Both the position numbers and the translations under genes were made by a program. From contig JAJTCJ010000006.1 of assembly GCA_021323165.1 (NCBI GenBank), forward strand, positions 1 through 43,890: DNA of 43,890 nucleotides, written 5' to 3'. This stretch comes from Bacteroidota bacterium (GTDB lineage: Bacteria > Bacteroidota > Bacteroidia > 2-12-FULL-35-15). Position 1 is the first letter of the stretch, and every line of letters starts with the position of its first letter. A model generated the notes under the pieces. That model made no database searches. It was not told the DNA's origin and saw only the letters and a program-made list of their open reading frames with translations. Positions 1 through 8,747 of this stretch are shown here, in pieces.

Positions 1-97
1 CATCAAGTAAAATTTCTAATGTATCAATGCTTTGTAAATTAGAAGGAAAAGCAAAAGCCTGAGTATTATATTGCGGGTGAATAGGATTAATTCGCAT
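1..97 (-). CDS. Partial anti-sigma-factor-like ATPase (N-terminus only)
   Basis: The first 32 codons of a minus-strand gene are visible, starting at the ATG at 97; the rest lies beyond the left edge. The visible protein contains QAFAFPSNLQSIDTLEI. This aligns without gaps with QALELPSSLESIDVIET in the neighbouring gene at 323-760, and the offset from the N-terminus is nearly the same. It is therefore very probably a tandem paralogue of that HATPase_c_2/RsbW-type protein. No ATP-binding motif is visible in this fragment, so the assignment rests on similarity to the neighbour. The 225 bases between the two genes are AT-rich, and I see no terminator or clear promoter in them. Confidence 0.55.
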   Translation of the reverse strand, partial: MRINPIHPQYNTQAFAFPSNLQSIDTLEILLD

Positions 98-322
98 GAT
101 GTATATTTTTTAATTTAACCTAACTAGGTATGTATACTTGCATAGAAAAAAATAGATGCCTGAAAATATTTTTTTTATACTGACCCCAAAAGATCAATTT
201 AATATCAAAATACTGAATACCAAATACTTATGATACAAAAAGAAACAATTCCAACGATTTCAAGGAAAGAAAACACCTGAAAAAAGGTAAGAAATTTTAA
301 TTTTTTTAAAGAAAAAATTTTT

Positions 323-760
323 TTAATTCTTAAAAAGATCAAAACACATTTCAAGGTGAGTCCCGTTTTGAGAAAAGATAACAGTATCTGCAAAGTTTTT
401 AATAAGAAAAACTCCTCTACCGTTTGGCTCTTCAATTAATTCAGAGCTCGTAGGATCAGGAACTCCAGCATAATCAAAACCTTCTCCTTCATCCTTAACG
501 GTGAAACAGAGATATCGGTTTTCCTTAGTTTTAATACTCAAAAAGACTTTTTTTGAAGGGTCATACCGGTTACCATGCTTTATCGCGTTAGTAACTGCTT
601 CATGAAGAGCAATCCAGATACCGGTGTAGTTTTCTTCTTTAATATCGTGCTTTTCCTTAATCTTTAATATGACAGTTTCTATCACATCAATACTTTCAAG
701 ACTGGAAGGTAATTCCAGAGCCTGGGAAAATGAGTCGTTATCTAAAGGAGATCTTAACAT
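323..760 (-). CDS. RsbW-like anti-sigma regulatory factor (HATPase_c_2 ATP-binding protein)
   Basis: A 145-residue single-domain GHKL ATPase. The N box is at residues 54-64 (EAVTNAIKHGN), the G1 box at 90-96 (DEGEGFD) and the G2 box at 114-121 (GRGVFLIK). This is the complete Bergerat-fold set expected of RsbW/SpoIIAB-type anti-sigma factors, which also act as serine kinases on STAS-domain antagonists. Length matches the family. No STAS partner or sigma factor gene is present beside it, so its target is unknown. A second copy begins about 225 bases downstream and runs off the window. A promoter-like TTTG-N19-TACTTTAG lies just upstream on the same strand. The family call is firm; the signalling role is inferred. 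Confidence 0.85.
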   Translation of the reverse strand: MLRSPLDNDSFSQALELPSSLESIDVIETVILKIKEKHDIKEENYTGIWIALHEAVTNAIKHGNRYDPSKKVFLSIKTKENRYLCFTVKDEGEGFDYAGVPDPTSSELIEEPNGRGVFLIKNFADTVIFSQNGTHLEMCFDLFKN

Positions 761-1087
761 TTCTGCACGGCTAAAGTATTCTGATAATGATTAAAAACAA
801 ATGTTGCAGGCATAATTTTTTTAAGATGAAACTTAGGAGTCGGATGCTATTTTTCTCCCCATTTTGTGCAACAGAAAATCCCGTTGGTTCTCACTTATTC
901 TTCTACTGTTAAGGTATACGGAAATTCAGTTCTAAAAGTTATCCATTCCAGAAATCCTAAAAATTAATGTTTCGGTTCTTAAACAAATCAGTACGTTTAA
1001 AACATTTCACCGGATATAATTTATGAAACAAACCATTTGCAAGTTAAGTGTTAAAAGAACGTTTATTTAAACTGTATCTTTAGCTCC
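761..1087. other. 327-base intergenic region with no gene seen
   Basis: This gap separates two divergent genes. Apart from the minus-strand promoter at its left end and a possible TATCTTTA element (1075-1082) right before the ATG at 1088, I see no convincing feature. The longest small frame, a 41-codon one from 787, has no signal peptide, domain or coding character that I can support. Confidence 0.5.
771..801 (-). promoter_or_regulatory. Putative Bacteroidota promoter for the anti-sigma-like gene
   Basis: Read on the minus strand: TTTG (801-798), a 19-base spacer, then TACTTTAG (778-771), one mismatch from TAnnTTTG. The start codon at 760 lies 10 bases further on, giving a very short leader. 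Confidence 0.4.
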
Positions 1088-1702
1088 ATGCTTTTCGAAG
1101 ATACATACTTTACAATACAAGAGCCTTCAGAAGGATTATTTAAGGATAAAGCGAGTAAATTCTATTCATTTGCCTTTCCGGTTACAACCGAAGAAGAGAT
1201 CAAAAATCATCTTTCCCAATTACGTAAACAACATCATTCAGCAAATCACCACTGTTACGCTTTTCGATTAGGTGCAGATAAACTAGCATCGCGTTCTAAT
1301 GACGATGGAGAGCCTTCCAATACTGCAGGAAAACCGATCCTTGGTCAAATCCAATCCAAGGACCTTACAAATATCCTTATTGTGGTTGTTCGTTATTTTG
1401 GAGGTACGCTGCTTGGAGTAAGCGGTCTTATAAATGCATACAGGCAGGCCGCAGCCGAAGTGATCAGCAATTCTGTGATCATTGAAAAAACAGTTAAAGA
1501 TGTATACGAGCTTAAGTTCGATTATCTCCAAATGAATGATGTAATGAGGATCATCAAAGACGAGAATCTCACTATCCACTCACAGGATTTTGAACTCTCT
1601 CCTGCCCTTACCTTTTCTGTAAGAAAAAACAGTTCAGGAAAGATCTATGAGCTGTTAAAATTATTGAATGGAACTCAGCTTACCTATCTTAAGACATTTT
1701 AA
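1088..1702 (+). CDS. YigZ/IMPACT family protein (UPF0029)
   Basis: A 204-residue protein with the N-terminal UPF0029 domain. The hallmark run SNDDGEPSNTAGKPIL is at about residues 69-84, followed by VVVRYFGGTLLGVSGLINAY at about 100-119. Length and architecture match bacterial YigZ; the C-terminal part corresponds to the DUF1949 ferredoxin-like domain. Family members are cytoplasmic and linked to ribosome/translation regulation through their eukaryotic relative IMPACT, but the bacterial role is not settled. The ATG at 1088 is only 5 bases after a TATCTTTA element, so the mRNA may be leaderless. The M42 peptidase gene follows after 61 bases on the same strand. Confidence 0.9.
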   Translation: MLFEDTYFTIQEPSEGLFKDKASKFYSFAFPVTTEEEIKNHLSQLRKQHHSANHHCYAFRLGADKLASRSNDDGEPSNTAGKPILGQIQSKDLTNILIVVVRYFGGTLLGVSGLINAYRQAAAEVISNSVIIEKTVKDVYELKFDYLQMNDVMRIIKDENLTIHSQDFELSPALTFSVRKNSSGKIYELLKLLNGTQLTYLKTF

Positions 1703-1763
1703 TTTCAAGATGTAAAATCCGTACATTCGTGACCTCTTATAACAATCAATTTAAACTTCGATT

Positions 1764-2690
1764 ATGAAATTATTAAAAACCATGTGTGCTATTCACGCTC
1801 CTTCCGGAAATGAAAGTGCAATGACAGATTTTTTACTGGACTATATAAAAAAGAATAAAAAATCATGGAAAACAAAACCAAAAGTTTATTCCGGTGAAGG
1901 ATTTCAGGATTGTATTGTACTGGTTTTCGGTAAGCCCCGCACGGCAATCTTTGCTCACATCGACAGTATTGGTTTTACTGTAAGATACGGTAAACAGCTT
2001 GTAAAGATCGGGGGGCCGCGCATGGTAAGCGGCTTTGAGCTAGTCGGAGAAGACAGTCAAGGAAAAGCAGAAGTAAAGTTAAAACTTGCAGAAGACAAAA
2101 AAACGAAAGAAGTAAAGCTGGAATATGCTTATAAACGAGATCTCGAAACAGGAACAGAACTCACCTTTAAGCCCAACTGGAGAGAAGATAAAGAATATGT
2201 TCAGTGCTGTTATATGGATAACCGTCTTGGTGTTTACAATGCATTAAAAGTGGCGGAAACATTAAAAGACGGTGTGATTGTTTTCAGCTGCTATGAAGAA
2301 CATAATGGAGGAACCGTTTCATTCATCCAAAAATTTTTACAGGAAAAGTACAAGATCAACAAAGCGCTTATCTCCGATATTTCCTGGATCACTGAAGGTG
2401 TTCAACCGGGTAAAGGGCCTGTGATCTCTATGCGGGACAGCCTGATTCCGCGAAGAAGTTATGTTAGCAAAATCATTGAAATCGCTAAGAAACAAAAGCT
2501 TGCATATCAGCTTGAAGTGGAAGGCTCTGGCGGCAGTGATGCAAAAGAATTACAAATGGCAGAGTATCCATGGGACTGGTGTTTTGTGGGAGCAGCTGAA
2601 CAGCATGTACATTCACCTGATGAAAAAGTTCATAAGAAAGACATACAAGGAATGATTGATCTGTATAAAGCGTTAATGGATAAACTGTAA
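1764..2690 (+). CDS. M42-family zinc aminopeptidase
   Basis: A 308-residue cytoplasmic metallopeptidase. The di-zinc ligands of the M42 family can be placed: H65 and D67 (AHIDSIGF), D152 (YMDNRLG), the catalytic/ligand pair E178-E179 (YEEHNGGT), D205 (LISDIS) and H283 (HSPDE). The GGSDA segment at residues 256-260 also fits. M42 enzymes (glutamyl aminopeptidase, tetrahedral aminopeptidase) trim peptides left by the proteasome or other proteases. At about 310 residues it is somewhat shorter than the usual 340-360, and the inserted dimerisation domain around residues 75-140 is compact. There is no signal peptide. A strong hairpin terminator follows directly. Confidence 0.85.
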   Translation: MKLLKTMCAIHAPSGNESAMTDFLLDYIKKNKKSWKTKPKVYSGEGFQDCIVLVFGKPRTAIFAHIDSIGFTVRYGKQLVKIGGPRMVSGFELVGEDSQGKAEVKLKLAEDKKTKEVKLEYAYKRDLETGTELTFKPNWREDKEYVQCCYMDNRLGVYNALKVAETLKDGVIVFSCYEEHNGGTVSFIQKFLQEKYKINKALISDISWITEGVQPGKGPVISMRDSLIPRRSYVSKIIEIAKKQKLAYQLEVEGSGGSDAKELQMAEYPWDWCFVGAAEQHVHSPDEKVHKKDIQGMIDLYKALMDKL

Positions 2691-2693
2691 AAT

Positions 2694-2720
2694 AAAAAAG
2701 CTCCTTTCGGAGCTTTTTTT
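2694..2720. terminator. Bidirectional intrinsic terminator
   Basis: The stem AAAAAGCTCC/GGAGCTTTTT with a 4-base TTTC loop is flanked by an A run and a T run, so it works on both strands. It sits between the convergent M42 peptidase and PorP/SprF genes, and its T run overlaps the stop codon of the latter. Confidence 0.9.
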
Positions 2721-3759
2721 ATAACATATTCTTTCGTTTGAATAATGCACCTTTCTGAATAAAGTACTTGAGCGAGATCTCTGCTCCTCCATTCATCTTA
2801 GATACTTTTTTATATGTTGAAACATTTATATCATAGGAAACACCAATTCCAAGATCACCCAATTCTAAATACAACTGAGGGATAACTGCATCGTTAACAC
2901 GATAATGAACTGCTAACATAATTCCTGATTCATTAATGAATCCGGTGATCTTAGTACCATTCTTTAATCTGTAACGCAGACCGCAGCCAACAGTTATTTC
3001 ACTTGAAGGACCCTGTAATACATACATTGCAGAGGGACGAACCGAGATCTTTGTACCGTTCTTATCAAAATGTCCGTTTACAGTCGCTACAAGCTTTCCA
3101 TATAGTTTTTCGGTAACGGTGTAATACCTTTGAACCGGCCTGTTGATGTGATAGTAAGCAGCACCTATGGCAAAGCGCTTCGCTTCATTTCTATCAAGCG
3201 TAGCTTTTCCGCTGAAATATTCATAATAGATCCCCGCTCCGATATCAAGATACATAAATGAGGATGAAGCCATTGTTTCATTAGAACTTACGTTCGGATC
3301 GAATCCGGTTCCGTTATATTGATTTCCCCAGGTCGCTGCTGAAAGATTAGCTTTGTGCTGAGCACCGCCTAATGAAATCCCCATAGAAAATTTACTCTCA
3401 CGGCTAACAGGAAGAATAGCTGCAAGACAAACATTCAACTGCGTGAGTCCAAATTGAGAGTCTCCGGCTTTATCATTAAAAAAATTAATACCTGCACCTA
3501 AATGCGCTTTATGTTCATTGTAATCAAACAGGGGAAGATCGAATGATACCGCTTCGGTATTGAAGGATTTCCCCATTGCCGACCATTGATTTTTATAATT
3601 TACAATAGCACGCATGTATCCATTATAAACTCCGGTTGCTCCAGGGTTTAACAATTGAGGAGTTTCATTGAACTGAGAAAAATGAATATCCTGACAAAAA
3701 GCAACATTCACCGGAAGAATCGCTATTGAACAAACTATATATAAATGTAACTTTTTCAA
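2719..3759 (-). CDS. PorP/SprF family type IX secretion system membrane protein
   Basis: A 346-residue predicted outer-membrane beta-barrel with a signal peptide ending near residue 23. The family signature follows it: DIHFSQFNETPQLLNPGATG, then a Y-x-N-QWSAM-like segment. PorP/SprF proteins work with T9SS substrates that carry the gliding-motility-type (type B) C-terminal domain. Fittingly, the gene just upstream (3797-6301, 37 bases away, same strand) encodes such a substrate, so the two form a probable operon. The reading frame begins with TTG at 3759-3757; no in-frame ATG lies nearby upstream, and this start places a typical Lys-rich N-region right before the hydrophobic core. The family call is firm; partnership with the neighbour is inferred. 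Confidence 0.88.
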   Translation of the reverse strand: MKKLHLYIVCSIAILPVNVAFCQDIHFSQFNETPQLLNPGATGVYNGYMRAIVNYKNQWSAMGKSFNTEAVSFDLPLFDYNEHKAHLGAGINFFNDKAGDSQFGLTQLNVCLAAILPVSRESKFSMGISLGGAQHKANLSAATWGNQYNGTGFDPNVSSNETMASSSFMYLDIGAGIYYEYFSGKATLDRNEAKRFAIGAAYYHINRPVQRYYTVTEKLYGKLVATVNGHFDKNGTKISVRPSAMYVLQGPSSEITVGCGLRYRLKNGTKITGFINESGIMLAVHYRVNDAVIPQLYLELGDLGIGVSYDINVSTYKKVSKMNGGAEISLKYFIQKGALFKRKNML

Positions 3760-3796
3760 AATAATATGATTTTAATTCTGAATATGATCTTTACAA

Positions 3797-6301
3797 TTAT
3801 CTGACTAAAGTGATGTTTCCTTTACGTGTTATATCAGTTCCATCCGGAAGCTCTCCGCTTAAGCGGTAAGCAAAAACACCCGGATTTAATTCAACACCGT
3901 TTAATTTTCCGTCCCAGCCTTTTAATTGATCATTTGTTTTGAACACCAGTTGTCCCCAACGATTATAGATTGCAAAATCAAGATCTTTAATATCTCCGAG
4001 AACCATCAGTATATCATTGTTACCATCCCCGTTTGGAGAAAAGGCGCTGGGAACTGCAACCTCATATTCAGGTGTTATCAAAGGTGGTTCAGTTACAAGA
4101 CGAAATACGGCAACAACATTCTCAGCCTGGGTGTAAGTGACTTCTGATGAATCACTCATTATTCCAGGGCTTGGAGTATGGTTAGACATTTGCCAGTGAT
4201 CGAACACATAATTTGAGTTGATAGAAGTTGCTTTAAGTTTTGTTAAAATGCCTCCAAAATAATTTCCCGTGTATATATAACTTGCAGGTTCTATACTGTT
4301 TATCTTTATTTTACCTGCGCCTGCAGGACTTACATCATACGTAACAGCATACGGACCAGTAAAGTCATAACAATCTATCAGACCTTGTGTAAGAGCAGTA
4401 CATCGTGCTTCTATAGAATCCCTGAATCTTAACACATTTGCCTGCCAACCACTCATATTGCCTCCCCATTTACCTATCTGCCCGGCCATCTCCGGCTGAA
4501 TCACAGCGATCATACTATCATAGAGCGGCAACGCGAAATCACAACTTAATGAAGTATTCATAAGGTCAATATACCGGGATTCATAATATTGCTTGAATCC
4601 TTCGTTTGCCATTAATGCATTTAAGATTTCAGTATGGCCTTCAGAACCTGAAGGGGAAACAGTTTCAACATTACAAGGATCCGCACTTGCTGATTCATCC
4701 GGGATACCGGTGTAATTCACATAATGTCCGAGGATAGCATCAAGATCCCATAAGGTGTAACGCCACTTCTTTTTATCTCCGTTTGGATCCAGTCCTCTCC
4801 ACCATGAAGTATTCCAGTTAAGCCAATCCATCGTTACAAGCCATGAATTGTAAACGAAATAATCAACGAAGCTTTTTGTATTGAATAAGCTATCTACATA
4901 ATCATAATTCGATTGAACAGCCATACTATTTGAAGTGATGAAACTTCTCAGAGTATTCCAGTCAGTCTGAGCCTGCGGGCCGCCATAAGCACTCCATGTA
5001 CTGCCCCAGGTTTGAAGGAACTGAACATTCGGATCATTTTGCTGATAATAATAATCGGTAAAATCCAGGTCATCAACTTTTTCACGGATATCGTAAACTC
5101 CCCAATATTGTCCGTTAACATACAGAACGCATGGTTTCCAGGTACGGGCATCCAGGTTAAGTCCTCCTCGCTGAGAAAGATAATGAGTATATGAATCCCG
5201 GATATGAGCACCACCCGGTTCGAACGGATAATTATCATTCGCTGCAGCTTTGAAGATCAATCGCTGAAAAGAATCCCTGTCCTTGATATCAAACACTTTG
5301 TGATTAACTGCATTGTTATAACCGAACTCATCTTTAGAGACGTAATCGAATCCTCTCTGGCTATATGACCATGAATCATTACCATGTTCATTAGTTTCAC
5401 CATTTGTTTCAGCAACGATGGCTTTGGATTCATCAAAATATTCCAATCCGGTTTCAGGTGTGATCTGACTACCTGTAAGCAATGTCATTGTTTGGTTACC
5501 AAAAACTGATACTACCGGGACAGTATGGGTATTATTGATGAAATAAGTATTGCTATTCACAAAACTTGGAGGCACCGAAGTATTTGAACTAAATGCTCTT
5601 GCTCTTAAAACTGTTGTTGAAGAAACAGTAACTGGTGCTGAATATAATGTTGAGCTTGTAGTTGGAACCGAGCCATTCGTAGTGTAATAAATACTTGCAC
5701 CAGCATCAGACGAAGAAATTGTAACTGTTTGTGCTGAACTATAAAACCCAGCAGCCACACTCATTGCAGGCAGTGTAGCGTATTCAAGTTTTGCTCCGGT
5801 ATTAGTGGCCCCGGGAGTTGGAGTTGTAAATACGCCCCATGTTGAAGCTCCGTCAGGAATTCTTCCTCTGGAATGATTAGCCTGGTTTGGTTTAAGAGTC
5901 ATCGAATCAAGGACTGCACCTGAAGGGTCAGAAAGAATTATTGCTTCGGGTTTCGTTTGTGTGAATGCAAAACCTGCATGCACATTAGATCCAGAAACAA
6001 CATCACGGCTTGAACACCAAATTCTAAGAAACCCATTCGCAGGAACAGATACTCCTGCCGGGATGGTCCATTTGTCTGGGTTGCTAAGCTTATCGCTCAG
6101 AAAGTATCCACTAAGACTTACAGATGATGCTCCTGAATTATAGATCTCGATCCAATCGGGAGTTTCACCAAAATTATCAGTGAAAGAAGATACATTTGCA
6201 CCGGAATATTCATTGATCACCACTTGTCCGCTTGCATTCATAGAAAACAAAAAGACTACAAAAGTGAATGATAAACTCTGAAAGTAATGTTTCAGGCTCA
6301 T
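3797..6301 (-). CDS. Secreted CotH-kinase protein with lamin-tail, chitobiase-like and type B T9SS sorting domains
   Basis: An 834-residue modular exported protein. In order: signal peptide (about 1-25); lamin-tail domain (about 27-130, with INEYSG and DWIEIYNSG); chitobiase C-terminal-like domain (about 180-255, with YYTTNGSVPTTSSTLY); CotH kinase domain (about 330-640, with YVNGQYWGVYDIREKV near 394-409 and WDLDAILG as the likely metal-binding DxD); a short repeat-like linker; and a gliding-motility-type C-terminal sorting domain from about 745 (FSPNGDGNND, IYNRWGQLVF, WDG). CotH proteins are atypical protein kinases, first known from Bacillus spore coats. Here the domain is routed through the T9SS to the cell surface or medium. 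The PorP/SprF gene lies immediately downstream. Confidence 0.87.
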   Translation of the reverse strand: MSLKHYFQSLSFTFVVFLFSMNASGQVVINEYSGANVSSFTDNFGETPDWIEIYNSGASSVSLSGYFLSDKLSNPDKWTIPAGVSVPANGFLRIWCSSRDVVSGSNVHAGFAFTQTKPEAIILSDPSGAVLDSMTLKPNQANHSRGRIPDGASTWGVFTTPTPGATNTGAKLEYATLPAMSVAAGFYSSAQTVTISSSDAGASIYYTTNGSVPTTSSTLYSAPVTVSSTTVLRARAFSSNTSVPPSFVNSNTYFINNTHTVPVVSVFGNQTMTLLTGSQITPETGLEYFDESKAIVAETNGETNEHGNDSWSYSQRGFDYVSKDEFGYNNAVNHKVFDIKDRDSFQRLIFKAAANDNYPFEPGGAHIRDSYTHYLSQRGGLNLDARTWKPCVLYVNGQYWGVYDIREKVDDLDFTDYYYQQNDPNVQFLQTWGSTWSAYGGPQAQTDWNTLRSFITSNSMAVQSNYDYVDSLFNTKSFVDYFVYNSWLVTMDWLNWNTSWWRGLDPNGDKKKWRYTLWDLDAILGHYVNYTGIPDESASADPCNVETVSPSGSEGHTEILNALMANEGFKQYYESRYIDLMNTSLSCDFALPLYDSMIAVIQPEMAGQIGKWGGNMSGWQANVLRFRDSIEARCTALTQGLIDCYDFTGPYAVTYDVSPAGAGKIKINSIEPASYIYTGNYFGGILTKLKATSINSNYVFDHWQMSNHTPSPGIMSDSSEVTYTQAENVVAVFRLVTEPPLITPEYEVAVPSAFSPNGDGNNDILMVLGDIKDLDFAIYNRWGQLVFKTNDQLKGWDGKLNGVELNPGVFAYRLSGELPDGTDITRKGNITLVR

Positions 6302-6376
6302 GGGAGATTTTTAGAAATTTGAATAATACACTAATGTAGTAAAAAAGAGGAGGTTTGCAAAATTGTAACAGATAAG

Positions 6377-6856
6377 TTAACTGTCCTTTAGCACTGATTT
6401 CCATTTTGTTGATTCAGCATATTCTTTTATGATATTGTTTCTCTGAGTCAATAACTTCGTTAAATATTTTGTCAGAATTAGTTTGTCAACTAAACTGCCG
6501 ATAATTCCGAAAGGAGATGAGTACTTGAAAACATCTTTCATAACAATTACATTTCCGATAGCCTCAAAATAATGGTCGTGAATAATAAATTTAAATGGCC
6601 CCTTTAACTGCTCATCACGAAAATGAAAAGGATTTTTGAAAGCTGTAATTTTAGAAGTTAATTTTTGTCGGACACCGAAATGCGTGGCTTGCCAGGTTAC
6701 AAACTCATTTATATTTATTAGACCGCTCATTCTCCCATCAATTGCAGTTTCACCAGTATGCGCTGTGGATATTTTATGAAGATCAATACTTCTCGATAAA
6801 TCAAAGCAAGTTTGAATGTCCGACTTAATATGCGTTTCAAGAATTATTGTCTGCAT
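6377..6856 (-). CDS. SRPBCC-fold protein
   Basis: A 159-residue soluble protein without a signal peptide. The pattern matches the START/SRPBCC helix-grip fold of unannotated cell-division-inhibitor-like or cyclase-like proteins: an opening ETHIKSDIQTCFDLSRSIDLH, central strands with the segment ITAFKNPFHFRDEQLKGPF, then HDHYFEAIGNVIVMKDVFKY and a long C-terminal helix. Such proteins bind hydrophobic ligands; the ligand here is unknown. It stands alone on the minus strand, 42 bases after the neighbouring barrel gene and 75 bases before the CotH gene. I infer the family from pattern alone. Confidence 0.65.
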   Translation of the reverse strand: MQTIILETHIKSDIQTCFDLSRSIDLHKISTAHTGETAIDGRMSGLININEFVTWQATHFGVRQKLTSKITAFKNPFHFRDEQLKGPFKFIIHDHYFEAIGNVIVMKDVFKYSSPFGIIGSLVDKLILTKYLTKLLTQRNNIIKEYAESTKWKSVLKDS

Positions 6857-6898
6857 ATTTACTGTCGATTTAAATTTACAAATACAGTTATTTCCATC

Positions 6899-7552
6899 TT
6901 AAAACTTAACCGTCACACCCATTCCTAAATTAGTTCCATCCCCTCTGTAAGTTATTTTAGTCCCGGTTGGATTAATATTTTTACTCCGATCATTTGAGTA
7001 AGTCATATCGGAATAATTAAAACCGCCATAACCAAAAACAAAATACATCCCTATGTAATCATTAAAATAAATCCTTGGATTTAATGAAAGACCATAATTA
7101 ATTCCATTATCCTGTCTCATATTATGAGATAAGTCATTCTCCGCTAATCTATAATTAGAAAGGCCGGCAGTAACTACTATCGGCATATCAAACTTCTCGG
7201 TCTTTATGAGATGAAAATTTACCATAAAATCAGTATCAATAATTCTGATGGATCTTTTAAATCCTGTGTGGGAATTACGTTGAGTTAAAAAATCTGAATA
7301 GGCAAAACGCCCGCCAACAGCAAGCCAGTCGGTTATCCCATACTCAGCTGTTAGCGGATACATCATACAAACGGCCCCTTCAGTTGTATAATGATGAGAA
7401 GAACCTTTATACGAATAATGAGTTTCAGTTATATACACTCCAAAACCTAAACCAAGCCCTATAGCAACATTTCCCTGGTGGAAAGCATCGTCCTGAGCTT
7501 TTCCATTAAAAAATGCAGCTAGAGCAGCTATAATCAAAACAACCTTTTTCAT
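6899..7552 (-). CDS. Outer-membrane beta-barrel protein (paralogue 1)
   Basis: 217 residues, with a signal peptide ending at the KAQ near residue 20. Alternating hydrophobic strands follow, and the protein ends in VTVKF; a terminal Phe is typical of outer-membrane barrels. Strand segments such as GVYITETHY, GITDWLAVGGRFAYSDF, NPRIYFNDYIGMYF and GYGGFNYSD match the neighbour at 7579-8244 over the whole length, so the two are tandem duplicates. The 26-base gap suggests one operon, this being the second gene. The fold resembles small OmpW/OmpA-like barrels of about 8 strands. The cargo or ligand is unknown. Confidence 0.7.
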   Translation of the reverse strand: MKKVVLIIAALAAFFNGKAQDDAFHQGNVAIGLGLGFGVYITETHYSYKGSSHHYTTEGAVCMMYPLTAEYGITDWLAVGGRFAYSDFLTQRNSHTGFKRSIRIIDTDFMVNFHLIKTEKFDMPIVVTAGLSNYRLAENDLSHNMRQDNGINYGLSLNPRIYFNDYIGMYFVFGYGGFNYSDMTYSNDRSKNINPTGTKITYRGDGTNLGMGVTVKF

Positions 7553-7578
7553 GAAATTTTTAAAATGATAAGAATAGC

Positions 7579-8244
7579 TTAAAACTTAACTATTAATCCC
7601 AGTCCAAGGTTTGCACCGTTCCCTTTTAAGCTGAACTTAGTGTTGTAATTATCATTCAGGTTTGAATCAAGGTCATTTGAAAATTCAACGCTGTTATAAT
7701 TGAAACCTGCATAACCAACATTAAAAAACATTCCGATATGATCGCCAAAATAAATTCTTGGATTCAAAGCAACACCGAAATTCAATCCGTTATCTTTTGC
7801 CATAGAATTCAAAGGGTCGTTATCCTGAATTTTAAAATTTGAATAGCCCACAGTTAAAACAATAGGCATATCAAATCTTTTGGATTTTATTAAATGGAAA
7901 TTCAGCATCAGGTCGGCATCCATACCCGTAGTTTTTTCTTTATATCCTGTAATTGTATCTTTTTCGGTAAAGTAATTTGAATATGCAAAACGCCCCCCGA
8001 TTCCAAGCCAGTTTGTAACACCATATTCCACTGTTAAAGGAAAGATTGCAGATATTGCGCCATCAGTTGTATCGTCTTTTACAGTAACACTACCATAAGT
8101 GGCTTCAGAATGAAGCTGTGTTCCATAAATACCTAATCCTATACCTAATCCAACACAAACGTTTCCTTTTTGAAATGCTTTATCCTGAGCATTCATATTC
8201 ATAAATACAGTTATCGCAGCGATCGTTAACAAGACTTTTTTCAT
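7579..8244 (-). CDS. Outer-membrane beta-barrel protein (paralogue 2)
   Basis: 221 residues, a close tandem paralogue of 6899-7552. It has the same signal-peptide style (MKKVLLTIAA..NMNAQ), the same KGNVCVGLGIGLGIYG opening and the shared core GVTNWLGIGGRFAYSNYF. NPRIYFGDHIGMFF and the terminal GLIVKF are also shared. It is the upstream gene of the pair. The second half (after about residue 95) is the more conserved; the loops between strands 1 and 2 differ most, as expected of surface-exposed loops. The DUF1761 gene ends 39 bases upstream on the same strand. Function unknown. Confidence 0.7.
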   Translation of the reverse strand: MKKVLLTIAAITVFMNMNAQDKAFQKGNVCVGLGIGLGIYGTQLHSEATYGSVTVKDDTTDGAISAIFPLTVEYGVTNWLGIGGRFAYSNYFTEKDTITGYKEKTTGMDADLMLNFHLIKSKRFDMPIVLTVGYSNFKIQDNDPLNSMAKDNGLNFGVALNPRIYFGDHIGMFFNVGYAGFNYNSVEFSNDLDSNLNDNYNTKFSLKGNGANLGLGLIVKF

Positions 8245-8283
8245 TTTATATTTTATTATTTTAGAGTTTTAATTAGACATAAT

Positions 8284-8700
8284 TTACTTCCAGACAGTGA
8301 GTATAATTGCAGCAAGAACAATTCCTACTACATGGTATCCTGCATCTATCAGCGTTAATTTTGCAGGACGCTGCCCATACCAGTTGTTAATAGCAACAAC
8401 TGTGGTGGTGTATCCAACACTTATAAAAAGTCCGACTTTAATGGCAGATACGCAATTAGGCGTTCCTAGCATCCAGATAATAAATGCGGTTACAAAACAG
8501 ATAACGAGTAAAGCAAAAAAAGTATAAAGAAAAACGATCTTACTTCCGCTTCTTAGCTGCTCCTCTGTTCTTCCAACATTTTGAACCCATGGTTTCTGAA
8601 ACAAAACAGGTGAATACCACAATGCACCTAATGCGAAATAAACAATTGCAGAAACTGCTAATGCCAGATAATTTATTTGATGTAAAAATGTTTGAAACAT
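8284..8700 (-). CDS. DUF1761 family membrane protein
   Basis: A 138-residue protein with four predicted membrane helices, at about residues 9-28, 55-76, 84-104 and 118-136. The N-terminal helix carries the family signature VYFALGALWYSPVLFQKPW. This agrees in length and topology with DUF1761 proteins, which have no established function. It lies 47 bases downstream of the SLC13 transporter gene on the same strand, and the barrel genes follow. There is no clear promoter of its own, so it may be read from the transporter transcript. Confidence 0.8.
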   Translation of the reverse strand: MFQTFLHQINYLALAVSAIVYFALGALWYSPVLFQKPWVQNVGRTEEQLRSGSKIVFLYTFFALLVICFVTAFIIWMLGTPNCVSAIKVGLFISVGYTTTVVAINNWYGQRPAKLTLIDAGYHVVGIVLAAIILTVWK

Positions 8701-8747
8701 AGTTTTAGGGTTTTAAAATGATCAAATAAAGTTAAAATAATATTCTG

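Noticed and set aside
787..912. Possible 41-codon small gene in the 761-1087 gap
   Set aside because: No recognisable domain, promoter or conserved feature; composition looks like non-coding DNA.
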